Shown here: positions 6,516 to 10,015 of the stretch, in pieces | How the letters are laid out: the number at the start of each line of letters is the position of its first letter | How positions within the stretch are numbered: the stretch's first letter is position 1 | Assembly (NCBI GenBank): GCA_035762565.1 | Contig: DASTOJ010000214.1 | Span: 1 to 10,015 of the forward strand | Length of the DNA stretch: 10,015 nucleotides | DNA from: AR5 sp035762565 | Lineage (GTDB): Bacteria > Methylomirabilota > Methylomirabilia > Rokubacteriales > CSP1-6 | Reading direction: 5' to 3' | Made by a program: the position numbers and the translations under genes | The notes under the pieces: model-generated | Databases searched by the model: none | Seen by the model: only the letters and a program-made list of their open reading frames with translations | Told to the model about the DNA's origin: nothing

Positions 6516-7790
6516 TCAGCTCCCGGTCGCGGGCGGCAGCGCTTCGAGCGTCGGCTCTACGCGCATCCCCGCGCGGACCTGCTGGACGCCCTTGACCACG
6601 ACCTGCTCGCCGGGCTTCAGGCCCTCCTCGACGACCCACAGCGTCCCGAAGCGCGGTCCCGTTCGGATGGCGCGCGCCTGGACCGTCCGGTCAGGCCCGA
6701 CGACGAACAGCGAGGCCGAGCCCTGGCTCTCCTGGATCGCCGCCTGGGGCACCACGAGCGCGTCGGCCCGCTCTTCGAGGAGGATCCGGAGGCGCATGTA
6801 CTGGCCCGGGCGGAGCAGCCGCTCGGGGTTCGGGAACGTGGCCCGCAGGGCGAGCGTGCCGGTCCGCGGGTCGACGGCGCGGTCGACGAAGTCGAGCCGC
6901 CCGTCGTGCGGGTAGACGCTGTCGTCCGGCAGCGTGATGGCGATGCGGGTGGCGCCCGCTCGTTGGCGCCACACGGAGAGCGCCTCGCGCTCGCTCACGC
7001 TGAAAGTGACGTACATCGGATCGAGCGTGGAAACCGTGGCCAGCAGCGTGGAATCCGAGCGACCGACCAGGCTCCCGACCCGGACCTCCGCCCGCCCCAT
7101 GCGTCCGTCGAGCGGCGACCGGATCGTCGTGTAGCCGAGCTGGATCCTGGCGCTCTCGACCACGGCCTCGCCGGCGCGGATGACGGCCCGCGCGTTCTCG
7201 ATGGTCGCGCGCGCGGCTGCGAGCGCCGCCTTCGCGTTCCCGGAGGCGGCGCGGTCGGCCTGGACCGTGGCCTCCAGCGCGATCATGTTGGTACGGAGCT
7301 GGTCGTACTGCTCGCCGGCGATCAGCTCCTTCTGCAGCAGGGTGCGGTAGCGTCGCTCCTGGGTGCGCGCGTTCTCGAGCTGCGCCAGGTCGCGGTCCAG
7401 GTTGGCTTGCGCCTGCTGCACCTCGGCCTCGCGCTGGACCAGCGCCGCATCCGCCTGGTGAAGCTGGGCCGTGTCGCGGGCGACGTTGGCCTGGGCCTGG
7501 CGGAGCGTGGTCGCGAACGGCTTCGGATCGATCAGGAAGAGGAGGTCGCCGGCCTTGACGTCGGCGCCGTCGGCCACCGCCTGCCGTTCGATGAAGCCCT
7601 CGACCCGCGCCCGCACCTCGACGGTCCTGACCGCCTCGGTCTGGCCCACGTACTGGCCGTAGACCGGAACCCGCACCTGGGCCGCGGCGACCACCGTGAC
7701 CGCCGGCGGCCTCGGGGTGGCACTGACCTCGGGCGAGCGGCTGCACGCCGCCAGCCAGAGCAGGGCGCCGATGAGCGCGAGGAGTCTCAT
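6516..7790 (-). CDS. RND efflux adaptor (membrane fusion lipoprotein, AcrA/HlyD-like)
   Basis: A 424-residue periplasmic adaptor. The N-terminus MRLLALIGALLWLAAC16 is a lipoprotein signal with lipobox L-A-A-C, so Cys16 is probably lipidated. Then come the first half of the lipoyl domain (VEGFIERQAVADGADVKAGD, 63-82), a long alpha-helical hairpin (about 95-215), the second lipoyl half (YTTIRSPLDGRMG, 220-232) and beta-barrel and membrane-proximal domains. The hairpin contains two similar blocks 28 residues apart, QAQANVARDTAQL (98-110) and QAQANLDRDLAQL (126-138), four heptads in register. It links the pump to an outer-membrane channel. The ATG at 7790-7788 is the only plausible start for the signal peptide, although aaggagg sits only one base upstream. 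It is first in the operon and is divergent from the hydrolase gene across 69 bp. An open frame continuing far upstream is an antisense shadow. Confidence 0.93.
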   Translation of the reverse strand: MRLLALIGALLWLAACSRSPEVSATPRPPAVTVVAAAQVRVPVYGQYVGQTEAVRTVEVRARVEGFIERQAVADGADVKAGDLLFLIDPKPFATTLRQAQANVARDTAQLHQADAALVQREAEVQQAQANLDRDLAQLENARTQERRYRTLLQKELIAGEQYDQLRTNMIALEATVQADRAASGNAKAALAAARATIENARAVIRAGEAVVESARIQLGYTTIRSPLDGRMGRAEVRVGSLVGRSDSTLLATVSTLDPMYVTFSVSEREALSVWRQRAGATRIAITLPDDSVYPHDGRLDFVDRAVDPRTGTLALRATFPNPERLLRPGQYMRLRILLEERADALVVPQAAIQESQGSASLFVVGPDRTVQARAIRTGPRFGTLWVVEEGLKPGEQVVVKGVQQVRAGMRVEPTLEALPPATGS

Positions 7791-7828
7791 CCCTCCTTGT
7801 GATGAGCCGAACCCGCCAGACGCTTCAT
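7787..7828 (-). other. Possible 13-codon leader ORF overlapping the adaptor start
   Basis: ATG at 7828-7826 opens a frame encoding MKRLAGSAHHKEG. Its TGA overlaps the adaptor ATG as ATGA (7790-7787). Coupled termination and re-initiation could explain how the adaptor is translated with its Shine-Dalgarno sequence so close to the ATG. The small ORF has no clear ribosome binding site of its own, so this may be chance. Confidence 0.2.
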
Positions 7829-7833
7829 GCCGG

Positions 7834-7839
7834 TACAAT
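7834..7839 (+). promoter_or_regulatory. Possible -10 box (TACAAT) for the hydrolase-DUF1028 operon
   Basis: TACAAT matches the -10 consensus at five of six bases and lies in the 69-bp divergent gap, 20 bases before the hydrolase ATG. No -35 box is found at 16-18 bases. A transcript starting about 7846 would begin within or just before the purine-rich ribosome binding site, leaving a very short leader. Confidence 0.3.
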
Positions 7840-7859
7840 CCCGGGGGAGGAGAATCTCC

Positions 7860-8897
7860 ATGAGCGAGCAGCGGACGCATCCGGCGCTGGAGCTGGCGCA
7901 CACGGCGATGAGCGAGGAGGACGCGCTGCGCTTCCTCGAGGGCCATCGCATCCGGCTGGGCAACCGGACAATGGACCCCAAGGCCCAGATCGTGGGCGAG
8001 TTCGTCAAGTCGATCCGCGTGCCGGGCTATTTCCCCCCGCTGCCCGAGCTGCGCCAGCAGCTCCGCACCATGGTGGCGCTGATGGACGAGCCGGCGCCGG
8101 CGCTGCCTCGTATCGAGGACATCCGCATCCTCGGTCCGGCCGGCGAGATTTCCGCGCGCCTCTACGCTCCCAGCGCGGGCGGCGCCGTACGTCCCGCGGT
8201 GGCGTACTTCCACGGCGGCGGCTGGGTGCAGGGAGACCTCGAGACCCATCACGGGCTCTGCGCACGGCTGGCCGCGCAGGCGGGCGTGCTCGTCGTCGCC
8301 ATCGACTACCGGCTGGCGCCCGAGCACAAGTTTCCGGCCGCGGTCGAGGACTGCCTGGCGGCCTATCGCTGGCTCCGGGCTCGTGGGCGCGACCTCGGCG
8401 CCGACCCCACGCGCGTGGCCGTGGCCGGCGACTCGGCCGGCGGCAACCTCTCGGCGGTCGTCTCGCAGCTCGCCGCCGGCGGCGGCACGGCCGTGCCCAC
8501 GTGCCAGGTCCTCATCTACCCTGCCGTCGATTTCTCGCTCGAGACGGATTCGCATCGCGACCTGGCGGACGGCCACGTGATCCCGCGCGACCGCATCGTC
8601 TGGTACATGGAGCAATATCTGAGGACCGAGGCGGACCGGACGGACCTGCGCGCCTCGCCCCTGCGCGCGCCGAGCCTCGCCGGCCAGCCGCCCACGCTGA
8701 TCGTGACGGGCGGCTTCGATCCGCTCCGCGACGAGGGCCGCGCGTACGGCGATCGGCTGCGCGAGGCCGGCGTGGACGTCGTCTACCGTGAGTACCCGGG
8801 CCAGATCCACGCGTTCGTGATGCTGACCAAGGCCATCCCGCAGGGCATGGCGTGCACCCGGGAGATCGCGGAGTACCTGCGGCGGCGTCTGGCCTGA
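7860..8897 (+). CDS. Alpha/beta hydrolase, hormone-sensitive-lipase-type esterase
   Basis: A 345-residue esterase of the HSL (family IV) group. The oxyanion-hole motif HGGGW is at 118-122, the nucleophile elbow G190-D-S192-A-G is intact, and the acid and base are D287 (GGFDPLRDEG) and H317 (GQIHAF). DYRLAPEHKFPA (149-160) is also typical of the group. It should hydrolyse short- to medium-chain carboxyl esters in the cytoplasm, as no signal peptide is seen. The ATG at 7860 has a strong gggggaggag ribosome binding site with a seven-base gap. About 80 residues precede the catalytic fold, a cap region common in this group. A start at 7827 is possible in frame but lies before the ribosome binding site. 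It is followed after one base by the DUF1028 gene, so the two are almost certainly co-transcribed. The natural substrate is unknown. Confidence 0.93.
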   Translation: MSEQRTHPALELAHTAMSEEDALRFLEGHRIRLGNRTMDPKAQIVGEFVKSIRVPGYFPPLPELRQQLRTMVALMDEPAPALPRIEDIRILGPAGEISARLYAPSAGGAVRPAVAYFHGGGWVQGDLETHHGLCARLAAQAGVLVVAIDYRLAPEHKFPAAVEDCLAAYRWLRARGRDLGADPTRVAVAGDSAGGNLSAVVSQLAAGGGTAVPTCQVLIYPAVDFSLETDSHRDLADGHVIPRDRIVWYMEQYLRTEADRTDLRASPLRAPSLAGQPPTLIVTGGFDPLRDEGRAYGDRLREAGVDVVYREYPGQIHAFVMLTKAIPQGMACTREIAEYLRRRLA

Positions 8898-8898
8898 C

Positions 8899-9609
8899 AT
8901 GATCGGCATCGAGTTCACCACGTTCTCGCTCATCGGCCGGTGCGAGCGCACCGGGATGTTCGGCATCGCCATCGCGACCAGCGAGATGGCGGTCGGTTCG
9001 CGGTGCATCCACGTCGCCCCCGGGGTGGGCGCCGTCGTCACCCAGGCCAGCACCAACCCGCGCCTCGGCCAGCTCGGGCTGAACCTCCTGCGCGCGGGCT
9101 ACTCGGCGCCGCGCGTCCTGGAGGAAATCGCGGCGAGCGACCAGTTCGTCGAGCGGCGGCAGCTCGGGTGTCTGGACGTGACCGGTCTCGCGGCCGCCCG
9201 CACGGGCTCCGGCAACAAGCCGTGGGCGGGCCATCGCGTCGAGTGGAACGTGGTCGTCGCGGCCAACGCGGTCGTGGGGGTGGACGTCGCCGACGCGATG
9301 TTCGAGGCGTTCCAGAAGGGCGCCGACCTCGCGCTCTGGGAGCGGCTGCTCGGATCCCTCGAGGCCGGGAAGGCGGCCGGCGGCCAGCCGAACGGCGAGG
9401 TGTCCAGTGGGCTCTTCGTCGTGGACCGCGAGCCGTACGCGATGGTCGATCTGCGGGTCGACCTGCACCCCGAGCCCGTCGCCGAGCTCCGCCGGCTGGC
9501 CGACGCCTACTTCCCGCTGGTCCCCTACTACAACCTGCGCCCGCGCGATCCGAGCGTGCCGCCGGCCGCGGAGTGGCTCGCCGCCCCGCGGCGACGGGGC
9601 GGCGACTAG
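8899..9609 (+). CDS. DUF1028 family protein (Ntn-hydrolase-like fold)
   Basis: A 236-residue protein matching the DUF1028 pattern as I remember it: TFSLIGRCERTGMFGIAIAT near the N-terminus, then VGSRCIHVAPGVGAVVTQAS (32-51), GLNLLRAGYSAPRVLEEI, a WAGHR block (109-113), LEAGKAAGG (154-162) and VDLRVDLHPEPVAELRRL (183-200). Members are thought to adopt an N-terminal-nucleophile hydrolase fold, but the reaction is not firmly established. The ATG at 8899 is one base after the hydrolase stop, implying coupled translation. Relatives often begin close to the T-F-S motif, so the six extra residues (MIGIEF) before it are slightly unusual and could be trimmed. The C-terminal tail (about 220-236) is low-complexity, Pro/Arg-rich. 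Neighbours suggest amide, ester or peptide degradation, but that is inference. Confidence 0.88.
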   Translation: MIGIEFTTFSLIGRCERTGMFGIAIATSEMAVGSRCIHVAPGVGAVVTQASTNPRLGQLGLNLLRAGYSAPRVLEEIAASDQFVERRQLGCLDVTGLAAARTGSGNKPWAGHRVEWNVVVAANAVVGVDVADAMFEAFQKGADLALWERLLGSLEAGKAAGGQPNGEVSSGLFVVDREPYAMVDLRVDLHPEPVAELRRLADAYFPLVPYYNLRPRDPSVPPAAEWLAAPRRRGGD

Positions 9610-9610
9610 G

Positions 9611-9630
9611 CGAGGACCGGCGCGGCCTCG
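9611..9630. terminator. Bulged hairpin between convergent genes
   Basis: CGAGG (9611-9615) pairs with CCTCG (9626-9630), and CCG with CGG inside, leaving loop GCG and one bulged A (9616). It starts one base after the DUF1028 stop, in the 43-bp gap between two convergent genes, where a shared terminator is expected. No T-run follows on either strand, so it is a weak candidate for an intrinsic terminator. Confidence 0.33.
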
Positions 9631-9652
9631 TGCCCGACGCGCCGAGAGGATC

Positions 9653-10015
9653 TTACTCCGGCACGAGGGAGGCGGCGGCCACGGCGTCATCCAGCTCCAG
9701 GCCGAGGCCGGGGGCATCCGGCGGCACGAGGAAGATCCCCTCCTCAGTGGCCTCCTCGCGCAGGACCGGGCCCTTGAAGAGGCGGCTCTGGAACTCCAGC
9801 AGCGGGTTGTCCGCCATGAAGTACTCGATCCACTTGACGTTGGGGAGCCCGGCCGCCAGGTGGATGTGGACCGCCTGGAGATTCCACGGCGACACCGGCA
9901 CGCTCGCGAGGGTGGCGAGCGCGTGGATGCGGAGCCAATCGGTGATGCCGCCCGTGATGGCCGCGTTGGGCTGGACGATGTCGACGGCGCCCTGCTCGAT
10001 GAGCTGGCGGAACTC
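9653..10015 (-). CDS. C-terminal part of a mandelate racemase/muconate lactonizing-type enolase-superfamily enzyme, cut by the right edge
   Basis: The last 120 residues of a minus-strand gene, open from the right edge to TAA at 9655-9653. The fragment aligns by eye with the end of the mandelate racemase barrel. VDIVQPNAAITGGITDW matches the strand-6 region, SVPVSPWNLQAVHIHLAAGL matches strand 7 and the following helix, and PDAPGLGLELDD is the usual C-terminal P-GLG motif. In mandelate racemase the strand-6 Asp (D270) and strand-7 His (H297) form the catalytic dyad. Here the aligned residues are Asn (codon 9967-9965) and Trp (codon 9886-9884), with the same 27-residue spacing. The metal ligands and the Lys general base lie outside the window. 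The enzyme may use only a Lys-side base, or be a dehydratase or lactonase with another mechanism. An internal GTG at 9901 is not the true start, since the conserved barrel continues upstream. Confidence 0.87.
   Translation of the reverse strand, partial: EFRQLIEQGAVDIVQPNAAITGGITDWLRIHALATLASVPVSPWNLQAVHIHLAAGLPNVKWIEYFMADNPLLEFQSRLFKGPVLREEATEEGIFLVPPDAPGLGLELDDAVAAASLVPE

Noticed and set aside
3502..6915. A plus-strand open frame of more than 1100 codons opposite the RND pump
   Set aside because: It is antisense to a clear full-length pump gene. Its product is rich in Arg, Gly, Asp and His with no recognisable domain, as expected of a shadow frame in GC-rich DNA.
7791..9056. Upstream in-frame extension of the adaptor gene through the hydrolase gene
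   Set aside because: The lipoprotein signal peptide begins exactly at the ATG at 7790. The extension is antisense to the hydrolase and resembles no protein.

Overview
The window is very GC-rich (about 70% by eye). It has densely packed genes, frequent GTG starts and 4-bp GTGA or ATGA junctions. TGA is the ordinary stop codon here: it ends hepT, mntA, the proline-racemase-family gene, the RND pump, its adaptor and the hydrolase. The gene set fits a Gram-negative soil or subsurface bacterium: a lipoprotein RND adaptor, an HAE1 pump, DUF1028, a mandelate-racemase-type enolase and a proline-racemase paralogue. I would guess Methylomirabilota/Rokubacteria or a Proteobacterium, but no marker gene settles this.

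Layout. Positions 1-1293 (minus strand) carry mntA and hepT, a type VII toxin-antitoxin pair joined by a GTGA overlap. After a 50-bp spacer with nested inverted repeats comes the N-terminal part of a probable SNF2-type helicase that leaves the left edge. A 122-bp divergent gap follows, with a TATAAT box seven bases before mntA. Positions 1416-2438 (plus) hold a proline-racemase-superfamily enzyme with a Ser/Cys active-site pair.

Positions 7790 to about 2408 (minus) form one operon: a lipoprotein membrane-fusion protein, an HAE1-type RND pump, and a DedA membrane protein fused to a rhodanese domain. No outer-membrane channel gene lies in the window. The third gene is the highlight. Its frame meets a TGA one residue after the presumed catalytic cysteine of the rhodanese domain. 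The same frame then continues with the rest of a normal rhodanese domain. The TGA sits where related proteins, as I recall them, have the second Cys of a YC[STA]CPNE motif. Twenty-one bases after it is the loop of a perfect 8-bp hairpin with G as the second loop base, as expected of a bacterial SECIS element. The best reading is a selenoprotein with a Cys-Ser-Sec active-site loop. A recent nonsense mutation or a sequence error remains possible.

Positions 7860-9609 (plus) hold a two-gene unit: an HSL-type alpha/beta hydrolase and, one base later, a DUF1028 protein. Converging on it from the right edge is the C-terminal part of an enolase-superfamily enzyme. Both members of the mandelate racemase His-Asp dyad appear to be replaced in it (Asn and Trp). 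There is no RNA gene, CRISPR array or mobile element that I can see, and no stretch over 300 bases is without a gene.
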